16,269 nt of DNA from Clostridia bacterium (GCA_028704215.1 JAQVLJ010000011.1:1-16269), one strand, 5' to 3'; positions 6,923-13,714 are shown, counted from the first letter of the stretch. Made by a program: numbers and translations. The notes: a model not told the origin generated them from the sequence alone.

Positions 6923-7330
6923 ATGAAGGAACATTATAGATATTTATACAAACGAAATACAAATTTATCTTTTAATACTTCAGCAGAAAAAGAAAAAACA
7001 AATATTTTTTTCAAAAATGTTGAAAATTTATTTAATGAATATCCATCTTTGATAAAAAATTTTGACGATGCCTTTCAAAATGCTATTACTCAGAGCAAAT
7101 ACAACGACCCATCTGAGCCTGAACATGGAAAAAAGGTTTATTATGCATATAGACTAAATCCTAATCCTGCATATTTGGTTAACTGGGATACCTTTTATAG
7201 AGATTTGACAAATTTCTGTAGGGAAAACAATTCAAATGCGATAACACGAATAACTCAGATTTTAATTGAGGAAATGGATGACGTGAATATAGATGCTTAT
7301 GGCGTAAAAAAGGAATACATAGCATATTAA
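6923..7330 (+). CDS. Hypothetical protein, 135 residues, no family recognised
   Basis: I do not recognise this protein. It is small, soluble-looking and rich in Asn, Tyr, Lys and Phe, with no signal peptide, membrane segment or metal-binding cluster. Its N-terminus is basic and aromatic (KEHYRYLYKRN). The middle has an aromatic/proline stretch, VYYAYRLNPNPAYLVNWDTFYRDL, about residues 72-95, and a likely helix follows (ITRITQILIEEMDD). The ATG at 6923 is preceded by AGGGAG with 6-nt spacing. A GTG at 6881 in the same frame lies inside the -10 box, so it cannot be the start. It is alone on the plus strand, with its own promoter and terminator, divergent from the S10 operon. Confidence 0.8.
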   Translation: MKEHYRYLYKRNTNLSFNTSAEKEKTNIFFKNVENLFNEYPSLIKNFDDAFQNAITQSKYNDPSEPEHGKKVYYAYRLNPNPAYLVNWDTFYRDLTNFCRENNSNAITRITQILIEEMDDVNIDAYGVKKEYIAY

Positions 7331-7338
7331 CATACGTG

Positions 7339-7369
7339 AAAAAAAGAGTTGAAATCAACTCTTTTTTTT
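7339..7369. terminator. Bidirectional rho-independent terminator
   Basis: AGAGTTGA (7345-7352) pairs with TCAACTCT (7355-7362). A T run follows at 7362-7369 and an A run precedes at 7339-7345. The hairpin can therefore stop both the plus-strand 135-codon gene and the minus-strand 471-codon gene that converge on it. Confidence 0.85.
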
Positions 7370-7384
7370 ATAACATTTCATTTC

Positions 7385-8800
7385 CTAAAAGCCGTCTGTA
7401 TTTGTAATGTCTTTAACAACTTTTAATTCAGGAGCTTTTTGTTCCAAATTCGTTTTGTCTATTTCAGGCTTTGGCGACGTTATAGTAGGAGCAAGTATAT
7501 TTTCTTTAATTTTTACATTAATTAAAGAGTTAAGCAATTTGCTACCCAATCTATTTTCTACCCTAGTCTCTGATTTAGACTTTTCGGATTTGCTATAACT
7601 AAATTTTTGCAATTTCTCGATTAGATAGTCTGGCTTTTTTGCAGTTTTTGCAAGAACGGCCTTTTTATCTACTTTTTTTGTCTTATTCTTATCGGCAGAT
7701 TTTGATTTATTGATTAACTTAGACAAAGGTTTTGTTGCTGTTTGATTTATATTTGTCTTCTTGGATTTGCCGAACAAATCGATTCCCCTATCTTCTAGTT
7801 TTTTAAAATATTTGTTCATTGCAAGCAAGTTAGCAAACTCTGCCAATTTTTTCTTATCTTTCAACAATTGCCTATTAAATAAGTTATCGTATTTTAATTC
7901 AGCATAGGTTTTGTTTAATTCTTCGTCATCAATAGTAATATCAAGTTGTTTGATTTTTTCTTCGATGTACTTTTGTTGGATATCCTTAAAAAATTGTAAA
8001 AATTCTGCATAGTCTTGTTCATTATTTTTATTGTTATTTTTTTGCAAAAATGCATTGAGCATATCATTGATTGACAAAAAGAAAAACAAGTTTTCGAATT
8101 TTATCAAATCTTTTTTTGTAATGAACTCTTTGTCTAAATCTAGCAACACAGATAATCCAAAGTTCTTTAAGTCGTACAATTTTTCTACAACTGAATTAAA
8201 GTACTCTGCTTCGCTAATCTCTCTTTCTTTTTCTTTTTTAAGCCACAAAGTATTCCTAGCATAATTGTACTTAACTTTGTAAAGCAAATTAAGAAGTTTT
8301 CCCCTTTCTTCATCTGTAAGCTCAGAAAAATCTTTTATCTTGTCTGCTGGTTTTTTACTAATATTAAAATGTTGGTATATTTCATCAATATTTTCACGTG
8401 GGCTTTGTATCTCAAAATGTGCAAGTTTAGTAGTAATAATATTTGAAAAACTTGCCAATTCTGGTTTTAAGTTGCTACCGAAATTTATTTTTTCAAGTAA
8501 ATTAAGCGATGCCCCACTTTCGTCAAATATTACTGAGTAATAAAAATTTTTGTCCGCTTTGTATGCGCCTTTAATGAGGTGTAATCTTTCATACTCTTCA
8601 ACAAAGTATTTTGGCATGTTGATAAGTTCATCTACTATCTCAGATTTGATAATATAGGTTCCCTTATCATCATACTCGCCAAGTAACATATTTCTTATGA
8701 CTTGTTCTTTTTGCAAGACAACAAAATGGTTTTTTTCTATTTCATCTTTAATCAAACCACTATCACTGTCTACTCTTTTATAAAACTTTTCATTATTCAT
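7385..8800 (-). CDS. Hypothetical protein, 471 residues, helical with Lys-rich tail
   Basis: I do not recognise this protein. The first 350 residues are rich in Lys, Glu, Leu, Asn and Phe and look mainly helical (for example DEERGKLLNLLYKVKYNYAR). There is no signal peptide or membrane segment, so it is probably cytoplasmic. From about residue 355 the sequence becomes a low-complexity basic region with repeated Lys, Ser, Thr and Asn, then an acidic/proline-containing end (APTITSPKPEIDKTNLEQKAPE), probably disordered. The ATG at 8800 has no proper Shine-Dalgarno site and lies about 2 nt downstream of the predicted transcription start. A GTG at 8818 is upstream of that start. The gene ends with TAG and shares the bidirectional terminator. 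Confidence 0.75.
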   Translation of the reverse strand: MNNEKFYKRVDSDSGLIKDEIEKNHFVVLQKEQVIRNMLLGEYDDKGTYIIKSEIVDELINMPKYFVEEYERLHLIKGAYKADKNFYYSVIFDESGASLNLLEKINFGSNLKPELASFSNIITTKLAHFEIQSPRENIDEIYQHFNISKKPADKIKDFSELTDEERGKLLNLLYKVKYNYARNTLWLKKEKEREISEAEYFNSVVEKLYDLKNFGLSVLLDLDKEFITKKDLIKFENLFFFLSINDMLNAFLQKNNNKNNEQDYAEFLQFFKDIQQKYIEEKIKQLDITIDDEELNKTYAELKYDNLFNRQLLKDKKKLAEFANLLAMNKYFKKLEDRGIDLFGKSKKTNINQTATKPLSKLINKSKSADKNKTKKVDKKAVLAKTAKKPDYLIEKLQKFSYSKSEKSKSETRVENRLGSKLLNSLINVKIKENILAPTITSPKPEIDKTNLEQKAPELKVVKDITNTDGF

Positions 8801-8808
8801 ACACCTGT

Positions 8809-8837
8809 ATTTTAGCACAGTATATAAAAAAAATCAA
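8809..8837 (-). promoter_or_regulatory. Promoter of the 471-codon orphan, leaderless type, overlapping the prfA terminator
   Basis: Minus strand: TTGATT (8837-8832), a 17-bp spacer and TAAAAT (8814-8809), with TG one base upstream of the hexamer (8817-8816), an extended -10. Only 8 bp separate the -10 from the ATG at 8800, so the transcript would start at or 2 nt before the start codon. The -35 is made from the downstream arm and T run of the prfA terminator. Confidence 0.6.
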
Positions 8838-8858
8838 CGAAAAATATAAATCGTTGAT
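8826..8858 (-). terminator. Rho-independent terminator after prfA
   Basis: On the minus strand ATCAACGA (8858-8851) pairs with TCGTTGAT (8840-8833) across a 10-nt A+T loop, followed by a T run at 8832-8826. It begins 21 nt after the prfA stop and closes the prmC-prfA unit. Confidence 0.8.
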
Positions 8859-8879
8859 ATTTTTAATAAGTATAAAAAA

Positions 8880-9944
8880 TTAGTTTTCTGTCAATTTCTT
8901 TTGTTGATCAGCAATTTTTAATGCGGTAAACATTTCGTCGCAATCGCCATTCATAAAATTTTCTAAACTATACAAGGTAAATCCTATTCTATGATCCGTC
9001 ACCCTACCCTGTGGATAATTGTATGTTCTAATTCTTTCACTTCTGTCGCCAGTACCTACTTGACTTTTTCTGTTTTGCTTGTATTCTGCGTCTTTTTGTT
9101 GCTGATAATAGTCATACAGTTTTGCACGCAAAGTAATAAAAGCCTTCTCTTTGTTTTGTACCTGACTTCTCTCATCTTGGCATGCTACAACTATACCAGT
9201 AGGTAGGTGTGTCAATCGTATTGCAGATTCTGTTTTGTTTACATGCTGTCCGCCAGCACCACTACTTCTGTACAAATCTATACGCAAATCTTTTGGATCA
9301 ATATCTACTTCGACTTCATCCATTTCTGGCAACACAGCTACTGTTGCAGTAGATGTATGAATTCGACCCTGTGATTCTGTCTCTGGCACACGTTGAACTC
9401 TATGCACTCCGCTTTCATATTTGAAAGTAGCAAAAGCATTTTTGCCTTTTATCATAGCAGTGCATTCTTTCAGTCCTCCAAGTTCCGTTTCAATTGCATC
9501 AATGATTTCCAGCTTAAATTTGTGTCCCTCGGCATACATGGTATACATTCTCAAAAGACTATGCGCAAAAAGTGCAGATTCATCACCACCTGCTCCGCCT
9601 CGTATTTCCAAAATGACATTTTTTGTATCATTTTCATCTTTTGGTAAAAGCAAAATCTTTAATTGTTCTTCACTTTCTTTCAACTCATCTTTAAGAGATT
9701 GAGTGTCCTCTTTTATCATTTCACGCATCTCAGCGTCTTTTTCTCGTTCCAAAAGTAACAAATTGTCATCTATTGATTTTTTGCGTTTCATATATTGCTC
9801 ATATTCTTCAATGATTGGTTTCAAGTCGCTATGCTCTTTTGTATATTTTTTCCATTCTGAATTATTTGAAATAATAGCAGGATCAGAAATTTTTTGTGTC
9901 AAATCATTAAATTTTTGTTTCATTAACTCTAACTTTTCAAACAT
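8880..9944 (-). CDS. prfA: Peptide chain release factor 1 (RF1)
   Basis: RF1 recognises UAA and UAG at the ribosomal A site and triggers peptide release. The 354 residues carry GGAGGDES near 116, then the PxT codon-reading tripeptide as PET at 187-189, with an RF1-type context (HRVQRVPETESQGRIHTS), which separates it from RF2 (SPF). The catalytic GGQ is at about 231-233 in SSGAGGQHVNKTESA. The N-terminal 100 residues form the usual coiled domain. The ATG follows AAGGAAGG, 11 nt after prmC, the enzyme that methylates the GGQ glutamine, so the substrate and its modifier are made together. Confidence 0.97.
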   Translation of the reverse strand: MFEKLELMKQKFNDLTQKISDPAIISNNSEWKKYTKEHSDLKPIIEEYEQYMKRKKSIDDNLLLLEREKDAEMREMIKEDTQSLKDELKESEEQLKILLLPKDENDTKNVILEIRGGAGGDESALFAHSLLRMYTMYAEGHKFKLEIIDAIETELGGLKECTAMIKGKNAFATFKYESGVHRVQRVPETESQGRIHTSTATVAVLPEMDEVEVDIDPKDLRIDLYRSSGAGGQHVNKTESAIRLTHLPTGIVVACQDERSQVQNKEKAFITLRAKLYDYYQQQKDAEYKQNRKSQVGTGDRSERIRTYNYPQGRVTDHRIGFTLYSLENFMNGDCDEMFTALKIADQQKKLTEN

Positions 9945-9955
9945 ATTGTCCTTCC

Positions 9956-10768
9956 TTATACCTCTGAATAAATTACTCTATCGTTGCCACCATAGTCTTT
10001 GATGACTTTTATATTTTTGTATTTGTTTTCTTCCAAAATTTTTGTTACTAATTCCGCTTGGTCATATCCTATTTCAAGTATCAACTTACCCGTTGTAACC
10101 AAATGCTTTCTTGCTAATGGTATAATTTTTTTGTAGTAAAATAATCCATCTTTACCACCATCCAATGCAATTATAGGGTCATAACAACGAACTTTTTTGT
10201 CTAATTGAATTATGTCAGCGGTTTTTATGTATGGTGGATTAGATACAATTAAATCAAAAGTTGTATCGATGTTGCTAAACAAATCGGATTTAATCAACTT
10301 AATATCAACATCATTCAAAATTGAATTTTTCTTTGCAATTTTTAAAGCGTGCCTATCAATATCACTTGCATAAACATCCACTTTGGTATTCGTCTTTAAG
10401 GCGATCGCCAACGCTCCACTACCAGTACACAAATCTAAAACTTTTTGCTTTGGCTTTACAATTTTGATAGCCGTTTCAACTAATATTTCGCTGTCAGCAC
10501 GAGGACACAATACTTTTTTGTCAACAAAAAATGATAGTCCATAGAAATATGCTTTGTTAAATATTTTTTGAACAGGTATTCCTTTTGCTCTTTTTTTTGT
10601 GGCATGTAACATTGATTTGAACTGCTTTTTGCTAACATCTTGTATAAATCTTAATTCACCAAGTTTGCAATCCAAAACTTCACATATAATATAATCGCCA
10701 TCAATATGCTCAATGTCGAATTTGTCCAAAATACTATAAATTACTTTTTTTATCTCAAAAATTTTCAT
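9956..10768 (-). CDS. prmC: Release factor N5-glutamine methyltransferase (PrmC/HemK)
   Basis: PrmC uses S-adenosylmethionine to methylate the glutamine of the GGQ motif of RF1 and RF2. Counted from the ATG at 10768 it has 270 residues: a helical N-terminal domain to about 80, the SAM-binding loop LDLCTGSGALAIAL at 111-124, and the substrate motif NPPY at 177-180. I choose 10768 because MKIFEIKKVIYSIL aligns with the normal start of the family. An ATG at 10789, giving 277 residues, lies inside the rpmE terminator stem. Neither has a Shine-Dalgarno site, so the start and its expression are the uncertain points. Confidence 0.94.
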   Translation of the reverse strand: MKIFEIKKVIYSILDKFDIEHIDGDYIICEVLDCKLGELRFIQDVSKKQFKSMLHATKKRAKGIPVQKIFNKAYFYGLSFFVDKKVLCPRADSEILVETAIKIVKPKQKVLDLCTGSGALAIALKTNTKVDVYASDIDRHALKIAKKNSILNDVDIKLIKSDLFSNIDTTFDLIVSNPPYIKTADIIQLDKKVRCYDPIIALDGGKDGLFYYKKIIPLARKHLVTTGKLILEIGYDQAELVTKILEENKYKNIKVIKDYGGNDRVIYSEV

Positions 10769-10778
10769 AAAATCAAAT

Positions 10779-10826
10779 AAAAAACACATCTAATCGCTCA
10801 AAATATAATTGCAAAAAGATGTGTTT
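10779..10826 (-). terminator. Long-loop hairpin terminator between rpmE and prmC
   Basis: Minus strand: AAACACATCT (10826-10817) is perfectly complementary to AGATGTGTTT (10791-10782), a 10-bp stem with a 25-nt loop, followed by a T-rich run. It begins 7 nt after the rpmE stop. The T run starts within the 3' arm, so the end is typical of an intrinsic terminator, though the long loop may make it partial and let some transcripts reach prmC. Confidence 0.65.
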
Positions 10827-10833
10827 AGAAACG

Positions 10834-11046
10834 CTATTTATTTTCTAAATTGTGTTTTTTCATAAATCTATCAACACGACCGCTTGTATCTACAAGTTTT
10901 TGCTGTCCAGTAAAGAAAGGGTGACATTTGTTACAAACGTCCAATTTAATGTCCTTGCCCTTTTGACAAGTCTTACCCTTAAATGTTGCTCCACAAGCAC
11001 ATACAAAAGTTGCTTCATGATAATCTGGGTGTATATTTTTCTTCAT
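10834..11046 (-). CDS. rpmE: 50S ribosomal protein L31, zinc-binding form
   Basis: L31 bridges the two subunits near the central protuberance. From the ATG at 11046 the protein has 70 residues, with cysteines at 16 and 18 (CAC) and at 38 and 41 (CNKC), the C+ zinc pattern, plus the family block CHPFFTGQQKLVDTSGRVDRF. A GTG four codons upstream is part of GTGAGG, the Shine-Dalgarno site, so it is not the start. It is the first gene of the rpmE-prmC-prfA group, an order familiar from clostridia, and has a very strong promoter. Confidence 0.97.
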   Translation of the reverse strand: MKKNIHPDYHEATFVCACGATFKGKTCQKGKDIKLDVCNKCHPFFTGQQKLVDTSGRVDRFMKKHNLENK

Positions 11047-11069
11047 AATTAACCTCACTAGTCGGCGTG

Positions 11070-11098
11070 ATTATAACTTAAAAAACATGGTCTGTCAA
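11070..11098 (-). promoter_or_regulatory. Consensus promoter of rpmE
   Basis: Minus strand: TTGACA (11098-11093), exactly 17 bp, TATAAT (11075-11070). Both hexamers are perfect matches to the housekeeping consensus. Transcription should start near 11063, leaving a short leader of about 17 nt that carries GAGG before the rpmE ATG. Confidence 0.9.
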
Positions 11099-11141
11099 CC
11101 GTTTTTATAAAAAATTAAAAATCACGACTTAACCTTTTACC

Positions 11142-11157
11142 TATTTTTATAAAAATA
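11142..11157. repeat. 16-bp A+T palindrome at the stop codon of the exported protein
   Basis: TATTTTTATAAAAATA is a perfect palindrome spanning the stop codon at 11147-11149. It has no G+C stem and no proper T run after it, so I do not call it a terminator. Read-through from this gene into rpmE is possible. Confidence 0.4.
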
Positions 11158-11830
11158 CTCCGTCCATAAACAAATCAAGATTGGTCACAGTTAGTGGCTC
11201 AACTTCAATCCATTCGCTTTGTACTACTTGAAAAGTAATATTGAGTACAATGTCCTTTGCATATTGAGCATAGTCTTCATTTTGTTCCATATCTGATGGC
11301 AATCGCAAATAATCACTTTCACAATCCAACGCCACTACACCAGTTGGTATATTTTCATCACCCAAGGCAAGTGGAATACCGACGGCGTCTGTCAAATAAT
11401 AATAATTTCCCGACTTTACAAATTTGTAATAAGTGGTAGAATAATTAGTAAAAAAATCATCTATGGCACCATTAAAAATGGTAACATAATTTTGCACAGC
11501 AGTTTCCTCTGTACTAAACATTATGTATATTCTCAAAAAACAATTTACACTATCCGCAGTCTTGTCCACTGTAACGTCAGTGGCAAAGAAAGGATCATGA
11601 GGAAGCAAGCCTGTGGTAGATGAAAAAGGTATCTCATAAGCCACAGAAGAATCATTTGCCTCGCCATCTATTTTCATCTGGACTTTTCCAAGTGTAATAG
11701 TGCTAGGACCAGAAGACTTACTATCGCTAAACCAAGCATATGTATAGAAACCCAAAAAAACCATCAATATCATTGAAACAATCCAAAATATAATAAGTTT
11801 TAATAAAAAATGTTTTCTAAATGTAACCAC
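11147..11830 (-). CDS. SipW-cognate-type exported protein (TasA/camelysin-like)
   Basis: The 227-residue protein has a basic N-terminus (VTFRKH) and a hydrophobic segment at about residues 8-28. The stretch YTYAWFSDSKSS and then TITLGKVQMKI resemble the signature of proteins processed by the signal peptidase SipW (TLAYFTD... followed by a VGNVxIxL strand), the family of TasA fibres and camelysin. Cleavage would be expected just before WFSD. The rest has alternating polar and aromatic strands, suggesting a beta-sandwich, and no C-terminal anchor. The start is GTG with GAGGA 6 nt upstream. No sipW gene is visible. Family assignment rests on the N-terminus only, so TasA-like function is inference. 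Confidence 0.7.
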   Translation of the reverse strand: MVTFRKHFLLKLIIFWIVSMILMVFLGFYTYAWFSDSKSSGPSTITLGKVQMKIDGEANDSSVAYEIPFSSTTGLLPHDPFFATDVTVDKTADSVNCFLRIYIMFSTEETAVQNYVTIFNGAIDDFFTNYSTTYYKFVKSGNYYYLTDAVGIPLALGDENIPTGVVALDCESDYLRLPSDMEQNEDYAQYAKDIVLNITFQVVQSEWIEVEPLTVTNLDLFMDGVFL

Positions 11831-11882
11831 GTGCTGTCCTCAAAAAAATTCGTTTGGGCATAATCCTACTTATGAACTATAC

Positions 11883-11919
11883 ATTATATAGTATAACAAA
11901 CAAATTTGACAGAACGCAA
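11883..11919 (-). promoter_or_regulatory. Probable promoter of the SipW-cognate-type gene
   Basis: Minus strand: TATACT (11895-11890) preceded by TGT, an extended -10, with a weak TTGCGT (11919-11914) 18 bp upstream. A second -10-like TATAAT is at 11888-11883. An inverted repeat, ACTATA (11876-11881) and TATAGT (11887-11892) on the plus strand, overlaps both -10 candidates. The leader would be about 50 nt. Confidence 0.45.
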
Positions 11920-11953
11920 CTGATTTGGTGTCTAAAATATTTACCAAATGTGG

Positions 11954-13354
11954 TCATAAAACTATGTTTTTTTGTATCTTTTTTATTACATTTTTACCTA
12001 TATTTTCAATATCCCCTGCACCAATGTAAGCAATGATACTTTTACAATATTCATATTTTAGTATTTTATTTTTTAAATCGAATTTGTTTGAACAATATTT
12101 GACATTTGTTTTCTGTGATTTGATTATTTTGTAAAGATATTTTGCTGAAAAGCCCATTTGTTTACTTTCTCTTGCAGGATATTCTTTAAAAATTATCAAA
12201 TCATCTGCTTCTTTCAATACTTTTAGAAATTGCTTTAAAAGTAATTTTGTACGGGAATATGTATGAGGCTGGAATATACATAATATTGGCATTTTGTAAC
12301 GAGTCTTCAATGCTTGCAAACAACAGTGTATTTCGGTCGGATGGTGAGCATAGTCGTTCAAAACAATATTATCATTATACTGACAAATTATCTCACATCT
12401 ACGCCCCACAGCTTTGAAGTCTTGCAACGCAAGTCTAACAATATCAACAGGTACATTCAACATTTCCGATACTTTGATTGCCAACAAAGCATTTTTGACA
12501 TTATGTAAACCGAATACAGACATTTTAAACAACTGTTTTTGTCCATTATACAAACATGAAAAATGCTGTGTTTCATCTTTTATGTTACTTATTCTTGCAA
12601 CGGGAATATCTTCCGCAACAAAAGAAGCTTCATTGTATTTTAAATATCGAGTATTTCGGCTATAAAAGACTACTTTGCTTTTTGCATTATTTAAAAAAAC
12701 TTCAAACGCTTTTTTCAGTTTTGTAAAACTGCCATAACACTCTATATGATCACGTTCAACGTTCGTAACCACCGCAATGTCATAAGTTAGATTTAAAAAT
12801 GATTTATTATATTCACATGCTTCAATTACTAAATAATCGTCACCATACTCAAACCGTGCATTTTCTACGTTTCCACCGATATGGCACGATGTATTTTTGT
12901 TAAAAGTGCTAAGTATTTTATATAGCATGGCACAAGTAGAACTTTTACCATGGGTACCTGCTATCGCTATGACGCATTTAAAATGCGTGCTAATATATTG
13001 TAATAATTCTGACCTATCCAGTATGGGAATATTGTGTTTTTGAGCGTATTTCAATTCTTTGTTGTTTGACGGAATGGCGCCATTTTTGATTATCACATCT
13101 ACATCTTTGACGTTTTTTGTATTGTGTTTTGAAAAAAAATGTATGTTGTTTGATTGCAATACTTTTGTATACTCATTTAATTGGTGGTCGCTTCCTGACA
13201 CTTCTTTTCCCAATTTTGACATATACAAAGCCAAGGAGTGCATACTTACACCCCCTATTCCAATAAAATGAATTTTCTTTGCATTATCTAAAACAATTTT
13301 GTTGTTATGTATTTTGATTAATTTGTCACAACCATCTTCTGAATAAATATTCAT
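11954..13354 (-). CDS. murC: UDP-N-acetylmuramate--L-alanine ligase
   Basis: MurC adds L-alanine to UDP-MurNAc with ATP, the first step of the peptidoglycan stem peptide, in the cytoplasm. The 466 residues contain the nucleotide-sugar loop GIGGVSMHSLA (32-42), the ATP loop GTHGKSST (133-140), NVERDHIECYG (198-208), GLHNVKNALLAI (282-293), YAHHPTEI (335-342), QPHTYSRT (362-369) and GAGDI (445-449). Variants from the common form are GKSST for GKTTT and NDYAHHP for DDYAHHP. About 25 residues precede the usual start of the fold. The ATG has no Shine-Dalgarno site and sits next to the predicted transcription start. It ends with TGA, the only such stop in the window. Confidence 0.96.
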   Translation of the reverse strand: MNIYSEDGCDKLIKIHNNKIVLDNAKKIHFIGIGGVSMHSLALYMSKLGKEVSGSDHQLNEYTKVLQSNNIHFFSKHNTKNVKDVDVIIKNGAIPSNNKELKYAQKHNIPILDRSELLQYISTHFKCVIAIAGTHGKSSTCAMLYKILSTFNKNTSCHIGGNVENARFEYGDDYLVIEACEYNKSFLNLTYDIAVVTNVERDHIECYGSFTKLKKAFEVFLNNAKSKVVFYSRNTRYLKYNEASFVAEDIPVARISNIKDETQHFSCLYNGQKQLFKMSVFGLHNVKNALLAIKVSEMLNVPVDIVRLALQDFKAVGRRCEIICQYNDNIVLNDYAHHPTEIHCCLQALKTRYKMPILCIFQPHTYSRTKLLLKQFLKVLKEADDLIIFKEYPARESKQMGFSAKYLYKIIKSQKTNVKYCSNKFDLKNKILKYEYCKSIIAYIGAGDIENIGKNVIKKIQKNIVL

Positions 13355-13359
13355 AATCC

Positions 13360-13389
13360 ATTATATGAATAATCCCTTAATTCTGACAA
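13360..13389 (-). promoter_or_regulatory. Promoter of murC, leaderless type
   Basis: Minus strand: TTGTCA (13389-13384, 5 of 6), 18 bp, TATAAT (13365-13360, perfect). The ATG begins at 13354, five bases after the -10, so the mRNA should start at or within a base or two of the initiation codon. The -35 touches the T run of the spoVG terminator. Confidence 0.7.
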
Positions 13390-13414
13390 AAAAAAGATGA
13401 AAAATAATCATCTT
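13388..13414 (-). terminator. Rho-independent terminator after spoVG
   Basis: Minus strand: AAGATGA (13414-13408) pairs with TCATCTT (13400-13394) around a 7-nt loop, followed by T residues to 13388. It lies 36 nt after the spoVG stop. The stem is A+T-rich, so efficiency is uncertain. Confidence 0.65.
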
Positions 13415-13450
13415 AAAAAAATGCTTCTTAAAGTGTATGTAAAATAAGTA

Positions 13451-13714
13451 TTATAAATTTTTTGCTTTTTCGAACTCTGCTAGAATCATTGAGCTAATCA
13501 TTTCTCTAGTTTCAGTATTCAACGGATGTACTATGTCTTTGTATTCACCGTCTGGCGCCTGTCTAGAAGGCATTGCAATAAAACAACCATTGTTACCATC
13601 AATTACTTTAATATCATGCACAACAAATGCATCATCTATTGTAAAAGAGGCGATAGCTTTTAGTTTACTATCTGTTTTGGTTACCAACTTGATTCTGATA
13701 TCTGTGATATTCAA
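13451..13714 (-). CDS. spoVG: SpoVG, RNA-binding regulatory protein
   Basis: SpoVG is a small site-specific nucleic-acid-binding regulator, named for sporulation but widespread in non-sporulating Bacillota and in spirochaetes. The 87 residues match it throughout: ITDIRIKLV, AIASFTIDDAFVVHDIKVIDGNNGCFIAMPSR, given here as two adjacent strands, and PDGEYKDIVHPLN, then a C-terminal helix. The start is TTG with GGTGGA 5 nt upstream. It precedes murC in the same direction, with a terminator and a separate promoter between them. A murC-spoVG neighbourhood is also common in clostridia. Confidence 0.96.
   Translation of the reverse strand: MNITDIRIKLVTKTDSKLKAIASFTIDDAFVVHDIKVIDGNNGCFIAMPSRQAPDGEYKDIVHPLNTETREMISSMILAEFEKAKNL

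Noticed and set aside
7653..7740. Lys-rich low-complexity DNA as a possible tandem repeat or CRISPR-like array
   Set aside because: The DNA repeats are irregular and arise from Lys/Ser/Thr codon runs in the tail of the 471-residue protein; there are no constant repeats with spacers.
11922..11949. Inverted repeat ATTTGGT/ACCAAAT just after murC as a terminator
   Set aside because: The 7-bp stem has a 14-nt loop but no following T run on the minus strand. It may still be a weak hairpin, but I cannot support a terminator.
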